Assembly (NCBI GenBank): GCA_029251165.1
Contig: JAQXDW010000084.1
Span: 1 to 62,639 of the forward strand
Source of the DNA: Myxococcota bacterium
GTDB taxonomy: Bacteria > Myxococcota_A > UBA796
Reading direction: 5' to 3'
DNA length: 62,639 nt
Shown: in pieces, positions 26,519 through 34,928 of the stretch
Layout: each line of letters starts with the position of its first letter
How positions within the stretch are numbered: position 1 is the first letter of the stretch
Made by a program: the position numbers and the translations under genes
Notes under the pieces: generated by a model
Told to the model about the DNA's origin: nothing
Seen by the model: only the letters and a program-made list of their open reading frames with translations
The model's database searches: none

Positions 26519-27910
26519 ATGAGCCTCTCTCCAGACATCCACCGCCAGCGGCGGGCCACCCTGATGGCCGCCGTCAGCGCTCCCGTCCTCCTCTCCGGTA
26601 ATGGACTGCGCTTCCGCAACAGCGCCTACCCCCTGCCCTTCCGGCAGGACAGCACGTTCCTGTACTACACCGGCTGCCGCCAGCCAGATGCTGCGGTGCT
26701 GCTCGCGGACGGGCAGAGCACCCTGTTCCTCACTCCGCCGGCAGACGACGATGCACTGTGGCATGGTCACAGCGCGTCCATCACACAGGCCGCTGAGGCG
26801 CTGGGCTTTGACCGGGTTCGTCCGCGCGGAGAGCTCGCGGCGGTCTGCGAGAGACACGGTGCGCTGCGGACCATCGCAGTACCGGACAGTGGGGTCAACG
26901 ACACACTCTCCCAGCTCACGGGGCAGCCCGTGGCGTTCCGGAGCGCGCCCGGCAACGAGGCACTCATCGCTGCGATCATCACCCAGCGCCGCCTCCTCGG
27001 CGTCGAGGAGGTTGCCCAGATGCAGCAGGCCGCGAAGGCCACCAATGCTGGGCACCGTGCCGCGATGGCCGTCACCCGCCCCGGCGGTCATGAGCGTGAG
27101 GTCGCTGCGGTGTTCAATGCCATGGTCGCGAGCCACGGCTGCGTGCCCGCGTATGGCGCCATCGTCACCGTGCGCGGTGAGATCTTGCACAACGAGCACT
27201 ACGTCAATCCCCTCCAGGACGGCCAGCTCCTCCTCCTCGACGGCGGCGCAGAGTCCCCCGCCGGCTACGCCACAGACGTCACCCGCACCTGGCCAGTCTC
27301 CGGAACCTTCTCTGGCCGGCAGCGCGCCGCCTATGAGGCCGTGCTCGCAGCACAAGAAGCCTCCATCGCCCTCGTCCGCCCCGGTGTGCGCTACCGAGAC
27401 GTCCACACCGCCTCCTGCCGGGTGCTCGCCCAATTCCTCATCGACGAGGGGCTGCTGACCGGATCCGTGGATGCTGCCGTCGAGACCGGTGCCCACGCAC
27501 TGTTCTTCCCGCACGGCGTCGGACACCTCATCGGTCTGGACGTTCACGACATGGAGGGCTTCGGTGATCGTCAGGCCTACCCCCCTCACCGCAGCCGCTC
27601 AGAGCAGTTCGGCACTGGCTACCTGCGCCTGGACCTCGATCTGGAGGAAGGCATGGCGGTGACCATCGAGCCGGGCTTCTACATCGTTCCGGCCATCCTC
27701 TCTGACCCCGTCCTCACTGAGCGATTTGCCCGCCAGCTCGAGCTGCCGAAGGTCCGAGAGTGGTTCGGCTTCGGCGGCATCCGAATCGAGGACGACGTGC
27801 TGACCACCGCCTCGGAGCCGCTCGTCATCACGGGCGATATCCCCAAGACTGTCGCAGAAATCGAGGCTGCGATGTCTGAGGATTTCGTGTGGGAGCGGTT
27901 CACCCGATAG
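26519..27910 (+). CDS. pepP: Xaa-Pro aminopeptidase (M24B, AMP_N + peptidase M24)
   Basis: A 463-residue metallopeptidase that removes N-terminal residues before proline. The N-terminal AMP_N domain contains FRQDSTFLYYTG; the C-terminal pita-bread domain carries the metal ligands: Asp pair in LLLDGGAESPAGYATDVTRTW, His in HGVGHLIGLDVHD, Glu in TIEPGFYI and Glu in GIRIEDDVL. The length fits PepP-type enzymes. It starts 10 bases after pyrE and converges on nadB (gap 3 bases), so it probably ends the TRAP operon. Confidence 0.92.
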   Translation: MSLSPDIHRQRRATLMAAVSAPVLLSGNGLRFRNSAYPLPFRQDSTFLYYTGCRQPDAAVLLADGQSTLFLTPPADDDALWHGHSASITQAAEALGFDRVRPRGELAAVCERHGALRTIAVPDSGVNDTLSQLTGQPVAFRSAPGNEALIAAIITQRRLLGVEEVAQMQQAAKATNAGHRAAMAVTRPGGHEREVAAVFNAMVASHGCVPAYGAIVTVRGEILHNEHYVNPLQDGQLLLLDGGAESPAGYATDVTRTWPVSGTFSGRQRAAYEAVLAAQEASIALVRPGVRYRDVHTASCRVLAQFLIDEGLLTGSVDAAVETGAHALFFPHGVGHLIGLDVHDMEGFGDRQAYPPHRSRSEQFGTGYLRLDLDLEEGMAVTIEPGFYIVPAILSDPVLTERFARQLELPKVREWFGFGGIRIEDDVLTTASEPLVITGDIPKTVAEIEAAMSEDFVWERFTR

Positions 27911-27913
27911 AGG

Positions 27914-29524
27914 CTACCAGCGCCGCTGGACAACCGTGTCGGCAAGAAAGCGGGAGTCCTTCTCGGGATGATCAAGGGTGTAGTGCAGCCCCCGGCTCTC
28001 CCGTCGGCGCAGCGCACACTCCACGACCAGCTCCGCCACTGTCGCGATGTTGCGCAGCTCGATGAGATCGCTGGTGATCTTGAAGTCCCAGTAGTAGTTG
28101 TGGATCTCTTCCTGCACCAGATCGATGCGCTTCCGGGCACGCATCAGCCGACGGCTCGTCCGCACGATGCCGACATAGTTCCACATGAACCGGCGAATTT
28201 CATCCCAGACCTGAGAGATGACGACCTGCTCATCCGGCTCTGCCGCATGCCCCTCGTCCCACTGCGGAAGGTCCGCCGGCTCGGGGAGATCAGGGATGCG
28301 TGAGATGACCTCCACAGCTGCGCGATGGGCGAACACCGCAGCCTCCAGCAAGGAATTGCTGGCGAGCCTGTTGGCGCCGTGGAGCCCGGTGCAGGAGGTC
28401 TCACCGATGGCGAACAGGTTCTCGATGGAGGTCTCGCCCTTCAGGTCCGTGCGTGCACCGCCGCAGATGTAGTGCGCGGCCGGAACCACCGGGATCATGT
28501 CGGAGGTGATGTCGATGCCGAAGGTCTTGCAGCGCTGGTAGATGTTGGGGAACTTGTGGCGGACGAGCTCAGCGGGGAGGTGCGTCATGTCGAGGTAGAC
28601 GCACTCATTGCCGGTGCGCTTCAGCTCGGCATCAATGGAGCGTGCCACGATGTCTCGGGGGGCGAGCTCCATCCGCTCGGCGTCATAGCGGGCCATAAAC
28701 CGCTCGCCGTCCCTCAGTCGAAGCCGTCCGCCTTCTCCACGCAGGGCCTCGCTGATGAGAAAGTTTCGGGCGTCGGGGTGGTAGAGGCAGGTGGGGTGGA
28801 ACTGCACAAACTCCATGTTCGCGATTCGCGCACCGGCACGCCAGGCCATCGCGATGCCATCTCCGGTCGCGACGTCGGGGTTGGAGGTGTAGAGGTAGAC
28901 CTTGCCAGCCCCGCCGGCACACAGCGCGATGGCCTTGCCAGAGTAGGTCTCGACCTCTCCGCTCTCGGTGTGCAGCGCATAGCAGCCGAGCACCCGGTCG
29001 GGGATCGGCGGGAGGTCACCGCTGAGTCGAGCCGCTGAGCCTGCGGTGATGAGATCCACTGCGATGGCGTGCTCGACCAGCTCAATGTCAGGGTGGGCAT
29101 CAATCTGCTGCAGCAGCGCCCGCATAATCTCGCCGCCGGTGAGATCCTTGCTGTGGAGAATGCGCCGGGCAGAGTGACCGCCTTCTCGATGCAGGGAGTA
29201 CTGCGAGGGGTCTTCGTCCGAGCGGTCGAAGTTCACTCCGAGGGCGATCAGCTCCTCGACCGCGCGGCGGGCGTTGCTGGCGGTGATGTCGACCACCTCA
29301 CGGCGGCACAGCCCCGCCCCGGCAATCAGCGTGTCGCTGACGTGGTCTTCCCAGGAATCATCCTCCAGCCAAGCTGCAGCGATGCCCCCCTGCGCCCAGC
29401 GGGTGTTGCTCTGGATACGCTTGCCCTTGGTGAGGATGGTCACCTTGCAGTGAGGGGCCGTCTTGAGGGCAAACAGCAGACCAGCGAGGCCGCTTCCGAT
29501 GACGATGACGTCTGACTTGATCAT
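27914..29524 (-). CDS. nadB: L-aspartate oxidase
   Basis: A 536-residue flavoenzyme that oxidises aspartate to iminoaspartate for NAD synthesis. FAD Rossmann motif VIGSGLAGLLFAL at the N-terminus, NTRWAQGGIAAA, HREGGHSARRILH, FVQFHPTCLY, YICGGARTD and GANRLASNSLLEA are all typical. The start at 29524 places the FAD motif at residue 7; longer upstream sequence lacks similarity. The gene diverges from the lytic transglycosylase gene with 64 bases between. nadA and nadC are not in the window. Confidence 0.96.
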   Translation of the reverse strand: MIKSDVIVIGSGLAGLLFALKTAPHCKVTILTKGKRIQSNTRWAQGGIAAAWLEDDSWEDHVSDTLIAGAGLCRREVVDITASNARRAVEELIALGVNFDRSDEDPSQYSLHREGGHSARRILHSKDLTGGEIMRALLQQIDAHPDIELVEHAIAVDLITAGSAARLSGDLPPIPDRVLGCYALHTESGEVETYSGKAIALCAGGAGKVYLYTSNPDVATGDGIAMAWRAGARIANMEFVQFHPTCLYHPDARNFLISEALRGEGGRLRLRDGERFMARYDAERMELAPRDIVARSIDAELKRTGNECVYLDMTHLPAELVRHKFPNIYQRCKTFGIDITSDMIPVVPAAHYICGGARTDLKGETSIENLFAIGETSCTGLHGANRLASNSLLEAAVFAHRAAVEVISRIPDLPEPADLPQWDEGHAAEPDEQVVISQVWDEIRRFMWNYVGIVRTSRRLMRARKRIDLVQEEIHNYYWDFKITSDLIELRNIATVAELVVECALRRRESRGLHYTLDHPEKDSRFLADTVVQRRW

Positions 29525-29588
29525 CTGGGATCTATACCAAAGCTGGGGGTACTTGCCGACAGCCGAGTCGGGCGGTACCCTCGGAGTC

Positions 29589-30176
29589 ATGATGCTGTTG
29601 TGGCTGATCACGACCGGTCTCGCCGGGGATATCTGGCAGATGGAGTTGGACGACGGGACGTTGGTCTTCACAGACTCTCCCACGCACTCTGGCTACAAGC
29701 CGTTCCACGTCGACGGCCCGCCCCCAGAGCGCGCCCGGGTCTCCAGTCGCTCGTTCCCGCTGCTGGACACCTGGGATTACCTCATCCTCCAGGCCGCCGA
29801 GCGGTACTACCTGGAGCCAGAGCTGATCAAGTCTGTGGTGCTCGCGGAGAGCGGCATGAACCCACGCGCCCTCTCCAGCGCTGGGGCGATGGGGCTGATG
29901 CAGCTTATGCCCGGAACCGCGTCGGACCTCGGAGTGACCGACCCATGGGATCCAGAGCAGAACATCGATGGCGGATCACGGTATATTCGTGAACAGCTCG
30001 ATAATTTCGGTGATCTTCGTCGTGCGATTGCCGCTTACCATGCAGGCCCAGGCAATGTGCGGCGTTATGGTGGGATCCCTCCCTTCGAGGCGACGCGGAC
30101 CTACGTCGCGCGGGTCTTAGACCTCTACGAGATGTTCCGCGCCGAACGCCCCCTCTACAAGTCGGAGTCCCGTTGA
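29589..30176 (+). CDS. Lytic transglycosylase (SLT domain)
   Basis: About 195 residues: signal peptide (LLWLITTGLAG), a short N-terminal segment of DUF4124 type (IWQMELDDGTLVFTDSP), then an SLT domain (about 70-180) with the catalytic Glu in VVLAESGMNPRALS, AMGLMQLMPGTA, NIDGGSRYI and AIAAYHAGPGNV. It cleaves the MurNAc-GlcNAc bond of peptidoglycan in the periplasm. Two adjacent ATG codons are possible starts; CGGAG suits the second. Its stop overlaps the TTG start of pgsA. Confidence 0.9.
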   Translation: MMLLWLITTGLAGDIWQMELDDGTLVFTDSPTHSGYKPFHVDGPPPERARVSSRSFPLLDTWDYLILQAAERYYLEPELIKSVVLAESGMNPRALSSAGAMGLMQLMPGTASDLGVTDPWDPEQNIDGGSRYIREQLDNFGDLRRAIAAYHAGPGNVRRYGGIPPFEATRTYVARVLDLYEMFRAERPLYKSESR

Positions 30177-30808
30177 AGCGCTCTTTCTGGAACCTCCCCA
30201 ACAGCTTGACTGTCGCTCGGATCGCGCTGATCCCGGTTGTGGTCTGGATGCTGGGTGATGCCCCCACGCGCGAAGAGTGCCTGGCGACAGCGGTGATCTT
30301 CGTCGTGGCGATGCTGACCGACATCGTCGACGGCTACCTCGCCCGCAAGTGGAACCTCGTCAGCCCGCTGGGTGCCTACCTCGATCCCCTCGCCGACAAG
30401 CTGATGGTGATGGCGGCGCTCATCATGCTCGTCCCGCTGGGCTGGGTGCCCGCGTGGCTGGTGCTGATCCTCCTGGGCCGCGAGATATCGATCACCGGGC
30501 TCCGCGGGATCGCCAGCCAGGAAGGGCTGGTCCTCTCCGCAGGCTCCATGGGCAAGATCAAGACGGCGCTTCAGTCCACCGCCCTGACCATGCTCTTGCT
30601 GCACTACCCAACTCTCGGAATCGACGTCCACAGCAGCGGCTCCGTGCTCCTGTGGATCGCCACGTTCTTCTCACTGGCGTCTGGTCTGGAGTACATGATG
30701 CTGTACCTCGGCGCAGTCAAGAAGCGCGAGGCCGAGGAAGATCGGATCGCAGCTCAAGGCCTCGGTCCCGGCGCCGTGATCGAGGGCGGAAGCGGCGAGA
30801 GCTCCTGA
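30173..30808 (+). CDS. pgsA: CDP-diacylglycerol-glycerol-3-phosphate 3-phosphatidyltransferase
   Basis: A 211-residue inner-membrane enzyme making phosphatidylglycerol phosphate. The CDP-alcohol phosphatidyltransferase motif is intact: DIVDGYLARKWNLVSPLG-x-YLDPLADKL (the conserved Asp/Gly set). PNSLTVARI at the N-terminus is typical of PgsA. The start is TTG, overlapping the upstream TGA as TTGA, with GGAG about 6 bases before, so translation is coupled to the transglycosylase. The last 55 bases overlap the 3' end of the convergent amidohydrolase-like gene. Confidence 0.93.
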   Translation: MKRSFWNLPNSLTVARIALIPVVVWMLGDAPTREECLATAVIFVVAMLTDIVDGYLARKWNLVSPLGAYLDPLADKLMVMAALIMLVPLGWVPAWLVLILLGREISITGLRGIASQEGLVLSAGSMGKIKTALQSTALTMLLLHYPTLGIDVHSSGSVLLWIATFFSLASGLEYMMLYLGAVKKREAEEDRIAAQGLGPGAVIEGGSGESS

Positions 30809-32103
30809 TACTGCTGAAGCAAGCGGGTCTGTCGGGTGCTGAGGTCTGCCTCTGAGCCCCCGATCCACATCCGACGTACCGCAGCTCGAGGCTGAAGCGG
30901 ATCACCATCGGAGAGGAAGAAGGTCGCCTCGGCTCCCTCCTCAAGCCGTCCGTGCTTCTCGACACCGAGGATCTCTCCCGTCCCCGTGGTGAGCGCGGCA
31001 ATCGCAGCCTCAAACGGCAGCCCGTGGGCCACCGCGACGCCCGCCTGGGTCGGCAGCATCCGAGCGAAGTGGGCGCTGGCCGACCGCAGCGCGAGGGGCA
31101 CTCCGGCGGCGTGGAGGATCGCGGGGTTCTCGTAGATGGCGTGGCGGTGCTGGAAGCTGTTGGGCTGGGTCGTCGTCGGTCCGAGCAAGACCCCGACCCC
31201 GGCATCAGCGATGGCATCGGCGACGAGATGCCCCTCTGTGCAGCCGACCAGGGCAGCGCGAAGCCCATAGGTCTCGATCAGCTCGAGGGCCCGCAGGATG
31301 TCATCCACCCGCTCGACCGCGATGAGTGCCATGACCTCGCCGCGGCGAAGCTGCCGCAGCATGCGATCAGCAGGGGTGAGGTCGCTCTCGTCCTCTTTGC
31401 TGCCCTTCTTCTTGCGATCCCTTCGTCCCACGTCGGCCGCTCCTGGAGGCTCCGGCAGGCCATCGAGCAGCTCTCGAAGCTGCATCGCCACGCCCATGCG
31501 ACTCTTCGGCCCCCCCTCCGAGACCCCAGCGCGCCCGAGGCCAATGCACAGCCCGGCCGGCGCCTTGATGATGGCCTCGTGGGCAGACAGTCCGACCGTC
31601 CGCAGCAGGGCAGCCTGGCCGGTGATGAGGTGGTTGAATGCCGGGTGCACGAGCACGCTGGTGATGCCATTGGCCCGGGTGACCGGGACGACCTCAGAGA
31701 GGGCATTGTAGGCATCGACCACTCGAGCATCGGCGGTGATGGCTCCGGTGGACTCGCTGTTGTCGCGGGTGCTGGGCTCCATCGGGACCTCGACGAGGCC
31801 CACGGAGCAGCCCGCGTCGGTAAAGCCGGGGCAGATCCACTGCCCGCCGACATCAACGCCGCCGGTCACCGACGCACCCAGTGCAACGATCGTCCCGTCT
31901 TCGACCCGCACCCCACCCGCAGCGATGGTGCCGGTGTGGGAGAGGATGGTGGCGTTGGAGAGGGTGAAGGAGCCGGAGGTTCCTCCCTCCACCAGTCCGT
32001 CGAGCCCCGCACGCCCGATGCGAGGCAGTGCAGCACCGGCAGCGAGCAGAGAGAGCATTCCCCGGCGGGTCAGCCCACGGGGAGAGTCGTTACGGGCGGG
32101 CAT
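30754..32103 (-). CDS. Amidohydrolase-like protein lacking metal ligands (probable pseudoenzyme), Tat signal
   Basis: About 449 residues. The N-terminus has a twin-arginine type signal (LTRRGMLSLLAAGAALP). The fold matches the amidohydrolase of the next upstream gene, including the N-terminal beta-sandwich, VDVGGQWICPGFTDAG, and the C-terminal GVEKHGRLEEGAEATFFL. Every metal-ligand position seems changed: HSH becomes GCS (DAGCSVG), VHIHCYR becomes ALIAVER, SIQHALE becomes LVGCTEG, and the Asp in ALHSDSS becomes Ala (ALRSASA). An inserted Lys-rich segment (RRDRKKKGSKEDES) lies at about 226-240. Its start overlaps the upstream amidohydrolase stop by 14 bases with GAGGGG as RBS, so the two are made together. 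Function unknown; a regulatory or scaffolding partner is plausible. Confidence 0.8.
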   Translation of the reverse strand: MPARNDSPRGLTRRGMLSLLAAGAALPRIGRAGLDGLVEGGTSGSFTLSNATILSHTGTIAAGGVRVEDGTIVALGASVTGGVDVGGQWICPGFTDAGCSVGLVEVPMEPSTRDNSESTGAITADARVVDAYNALSEVVPVTRANGITSVLVHPAFNHLITGQAALLRTVGLSAHEAIIKAPAGLCIGLGRAGVSEGGPKSRMGVAMQLRELLDGLPEPPGAADVGRRDRKKKGSKEDESDLTPADRMLRQLRRGEVMALIAVERVDDILRALELIETYGLRAALVGCTEGHLVADAIADAGVGVLLGPTTTQPNSFQHRHAIYENPAILHAAGVPLALRSASAHFARMLPTQAGVAVAHGLPFEAAIAALTTGTGEILGVEKHGRLEEGAEATFFLSDGDPLQPRAAVRRMWIGGSEADLSTRQTRLLQQYQELSPLPPSITAPGPRP

Positions 32104-33304
32104 CTGGCGTCCCCTCAGTGTCTCGGTCATACACCACCGATCCCTCGATCCATGTGCGCTCGACCCGAGTGTAGATGTCCAGCGGATGCTGGGAGAACAG
32201 CGCGAGATCCGCATCCTTGCCGACCTCGATGGTTCCGACCCGGTCCTCGATGCCGAGCATCCGCGCAGGATCGAGGGTGATCATCTCCATCGCCTCCGCC
32301 TCTGAGGCGCCGTAGCGGAGCATCTTGGCTGCCTCGTTGTACATCCGCTGCACGGTGTTGGAGGAGTCCGAGTGCAGGGCAACCACGCCGCCGTCAGACT
32401 TCACCAGGGCAGCATTGTGGGGAATGGCGTCGAGCGCCTCCATCTTGAAGCCCCACCAGTCCGGCCAGGTGGCAATCGCGGTGTCGTGCGCGATGATGAG
32501 GTCGCGGACCTTGTAAGCCTCCAGCGCATGCTGGATGCTGGCGACCTGGATGTCGAAGGCGTCCATTGTGCGGAAGATGCCCTCGATGTCGTCAGAGCGG
32601 TAGCAGTGAATGTGGACCCGAACCTCACCATCGAGGACATCGAGGAGGACCTCCAGATCTGGATCCGTCGGGGGTGGCTCTCTGCGCTGGCGCGCATCCC
32701 GATAGTCCAGGGCAGCCTGGAACTGGCCGCGCATCCCCGCGAGGTTGCCCATGCGGGTGCTTGGCCCGTCATCGTCTTTGCCATAGACCCGCTTGGGGTT
32801 CTCACCACACGCCATCTTGATGCCTCGGGGGGCATCTGCAAACAGCAACCCAGAGAGGGTGCGAGCAGGGCGCAGCTTGAGGACCACCGACTCACCGCCG
32901 ATGAGGTTGGCGGAGCCTGGGAGGACCTGAATGGTGGTGACGCCGCCAGCACGGGCTCGGGAGAACGCCGGATCCTCGACGTGGACGCTGTCACCAGCCC
33001 AGACCCGCGGCGTGGAGGGGTCGGTGGCCTCGTTGCCGTCTCCGTGCGCGTCGGTGCCCGGCCAGGGGTAGACCCCCATGTGTGAGTGAACATCGATGAG
33101 GCCCGGGGTAAGCCAGCGACCCTCCGCATCAAAGACCTCCGCACCCTCTGGAACCGCGATGCCCACGCCGACAGCGGAGATCCGACCATCCTCGATAAGG
33201 ACGACACCATCTTCAATCGGCGCCGCAGAGATGGGAAGAATGTTTGCGTTGATGATCGCGATCTCTGTGGCGAGCGCGCTGGTGAGCAAGAGGAGCGGTG
33301 TCAT
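32090..33304 (-). CDS. Exported amidohydrolase (imidazolonepropionase-like)
   Basis: A 404-residue metal-dependent hydrolase of the amidohydrolase superfamily. It has a short signal peptide (TPLLLLTSALA), metal motif DVHSHMG (His73, His75), GIKMACGENPKR, further ligands HIHCYR (231-236) and QHALEAYKV (His259) and the catalytic Asp in ALHSDSSN (Asp313), then a typical C-terminal tail (GTIEVGKDADLALF). The substrate is probably a cyclic amide, peptide or similar, acting in the periplasm. The ATG overlaps the stop of the TlpA-like gene (ATGA) and its 3' end overlaps the inactive paralogue, giving a tightly coupled three-gene unit. Confidence 0.88.
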   Translation of the reverse strand: MTPLLLLTSALATEIAIINANILPISAAPIEDGVVLIEDGRISAVGVGIAVPEGAEVFDAEGRWLTPGLIDVHSHMGVYPWPGTDAHGDGNEATDPSTPRVWAGDSVHVEDPAFSRARAGGVTTIQVLPGSANLIGGESVVLKLRPARTLSGLLFADAPRGIKMACGENPKRVYGKDDDGPSTRMGNLAGMRGQFQAALDYRDARQRREPPPTDPDLEVLLDVLDGEVRVHIHCYRSDDIEGIFRTMDAFDIQVASIQHALEAYKVRDLIIAHDTAIATWPDWWGFKMEALDAIPHNAALVKSDGGVVALHSDSSNTVQRMYNEAAKMLRYGASEAEAMEMITLDPARMLGIEDRVGTIEVGKDADLALFSQHPLDIYTRVERTWIEGSVVYDRDTEGTPDARP

Positions 33305-33768
33305 CCAGTCAGTCCATCCAGAATTCGGTGGGGATCGCTGGGCAGCCCGAGTCCGCGGAAGCGGATGATTCCCTCAGCGTCAAGGATCAAGACCAGGGGA
33401 ATGGCCTGGACGTCATAGCTGCTCTGGATCTGGCCGGTGGGATCCAGGACGACCGGCCAGGTGATCTTCATGGACTGTGCAGCCCGAGCTGCAGTGGAGG
33501 GGTCTTCTCCGGCGTTGATGCTCACGACATGGAGCTTGTCGCTGTAGCCGTCAACAATTCGCGCGACCTCCGGGGCCTCTTTACGGCACGGACCGCACCA
33601 GCTTGCCCAGAACACGAGCATCGTCGGACGACCACGTAGATCGGCCAGCTCAAACGCGGTTCCGTCTAAATAGGTGCTCTCGATGGCAGGTGCGCTGCGA
33701 CCCTCCAGCGGAGCGACCGGCGGACCGCTGCTGCAGGCCAGGAACATGGCAATCAGGAAGGCTAGCAT
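33301..33768 (-). CDS. TlpA-like thioredoxin lipoprotein
   Basis: A 155-residue membrane-anchored thioredoxin-fold protein: lipoprotein signal with lipobox FLAC (Cys12), AP-x-IESTYLDGTAFELADLRGRPTMLVFWASWCGPC (redox CxxC at residues 58-61), and the cis-Pro region AIPLVLILDAEG. Such proteins reduce or oxidise disulphides in the periplasm or act in cytochrome c maturation. No clear Shine-Dalgarno is seen before the start. It is the first gene of the exported trio and diverges from pyrD. Confidence 0.9.
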   Translation of the reverse strand: MLAFLIAMFLACSSGPPVAPLEGRSAPAIESTYLDGTAFELADLRGRPTMLVFWASWCGPCRKEAPEVARIVDGYSDKLHVVSINAGEDPSTAARAAQSMKITWPVVLDPTGQIQSSYDVQAIPLVLILDAEGIIRFRGLGLPSDPHRILDGLTG

Positions 33769-33810
33769 GAGTAGCGGTATATCCTGTCAACATGGGATAG
33801 AGCGCGGCGC

Positions 33811-34833
33811 ATGTTCCTCGATTTGCTCTGGAAGCTCTCACGACCGCTCCTCTTTTCTTTAGACGCAGAGCGAGCACACCGTCTCGTGGTCGGTAGCCTG
33901 GGCACCGCGCCCCGGCTGAGCCAGGGAATGCTCTCTGCTCTCGCAGGGCCTCCTGCAGCCAGTCAAGCCGTCACGCTCGGTCCGTTGACCCTCGCCGGTC
34001 CCCTCGGACTCGCCGCTGGGCTCGACAAGGACGGCGAAGCGATCGAGGTCTGGTCATCACTGGGCTTCGGCTTCGTCGAGGTCGGCACGGTCACTGCACA
34101 CCCGCAGCAAGGCAACCCGCAGCCGCGGCTGTTCCGACTCAAGGGTGAGTCCGGACTGATCAACCGCATGGGCTTCAACAACCACGGCAGCGCGGCACTG
34201 GCAGAGACCATGCGGGCGCTGCGAGAGGCGGGGCGCTGGCCGAATGTCCCAGTCGGCGCGAACATCGGCAAGAGCAAGATCACCCCGCTGGAGGATGCCG
34301 TCGCGGACTACCTCACCAGCCTCAAGCGCCTCGATGGACTCGTGGAGTACTTCACTGTCAATGTCAGCTCGCCAAACACCCCGGGGCTGCGACAGCTTCA
34401 GTCTGCCGAGCCCCTCAAGGCACTGCTCGGAGCAGTCGTCCCGGCGGCCTCTGCTCCGGTGATGGTGAAGTTCGCTCCCGACCTCTCGGATGAAGATCTC
34501 GCCTCAGCTGTCGAGGTCGCGATCGAGTCCGGCTGCTGTGCGATCATCGCCACCAACACCACAAACAGCCGCCCCGGCACCACAGGGCGGACCGGCGAAG
34601 GCGGCGGGCTGTCCGGTGCTCCGCTGTGGCCGCTGGCACGGCAGCGGATCGGCCAGATCCTCGACATCGCAGGAGGACGGATTCCAATCGTCGGCGTGGG
34701 CGGTATCCGCAGCCCGGAGCAGGCTGCTGAGCTGCTCGAGCTTGGCTGTGCTGCCGTCCAGCTGTACTCCGGCATGATCTTCGAGGGTCCCGGACTCATC
34801 AGCCGCATCAACCACGGACTTCAGCAGGCCTGA
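33811..34833 (+). CDS. pyrD: Dihydroorotate dehydrogenase (quinone), class 2
   Basis: A 340-residue membrane-associated flavoenzyme converting dihydroorotate to orotate with quinone reduction. It has the class-2 N-terminal helical extension (LLWKLSRPLLFSLDAERAH), LAAGLDKDGEAI, GTVTAHPQQGNPQPRLFRL, MGFNNHG, the catalytic Ser in NVSSPNTPGL, TNTTNSRPG and VGVGGIRSPEQA. It acts two steps before pyrE in the pathway but is encoded separately. Confidence 0.96.
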   Translation: MFLDLLWKLSRPLLFSLDAERAHRLVVGSLGTAPRLSQGMLSALAGPPAASQAVTLGPLTLAGPLGLAAGLDKDGEAIEVWSSLGFGFVEVGTVTAHPQQGNPQPRLFRLKGESGLINRMGFNNHGSAALAETMRALREAGRWPNVPVGANIGKSKITPLEDAVADYLTSLKRLDGLVEYFTVNVSSPNTPGLRQLQSAEPLKALLGAVVPAASAPVMVKFAPDLSDEDLASAVEVAIESGCCAIIATNTTNSRPGTTGRTGEGGGLSGAPLWPLARQRIGQILDIAGGRIPIVGVGGIRSPEQAAELLELGCAAVQLYSGMIFEGPGLISRINHGLQQA

Positions 34834-34858
34834 CGTCAACAGGCCGGAGATCGGAGGC

Positions 34859-34889
34859 AAAAAAAAGCGCCGACCAGGTGGTCGGCGCT
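34859..34889 (-). terminator. Rho-independent terminator of the MopE-type lipoprotein gene
   Basis: On the minus strand a 9-bp stem GCGCCGACC/GGTCGGCGC with a 4-base loop is followed by eight T. It serves the minus-strand gene; pyrD on the other strand gains a hairpin without a T-tract. Confidence 0.9.
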
Positions 34890-34924
34890 CGGTGTCCCGT
34901 ATGGGGTCGGTGTCCCGTATGGGG
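34889..34924. repeat. Two tandem 18-base repeats
   Basis: TCGGTGTCCCGTATGGGG occurs twice head-to-tail (34889-34906 and 34907-34924), in the 3' untranslated region of the minus-strand lipoprotein gene, directly before its terminator stem. Confidence 0.9.
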
Positions 34925-34928
34925 AGTG

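Noticed and set aside
33768..33790. TTGACA on the minus strand before the TlpA-like gene as a -35 box
   Set aside because: With normal spacing the -10 would fall inside the start codon and has a poor match (TGCTAG).
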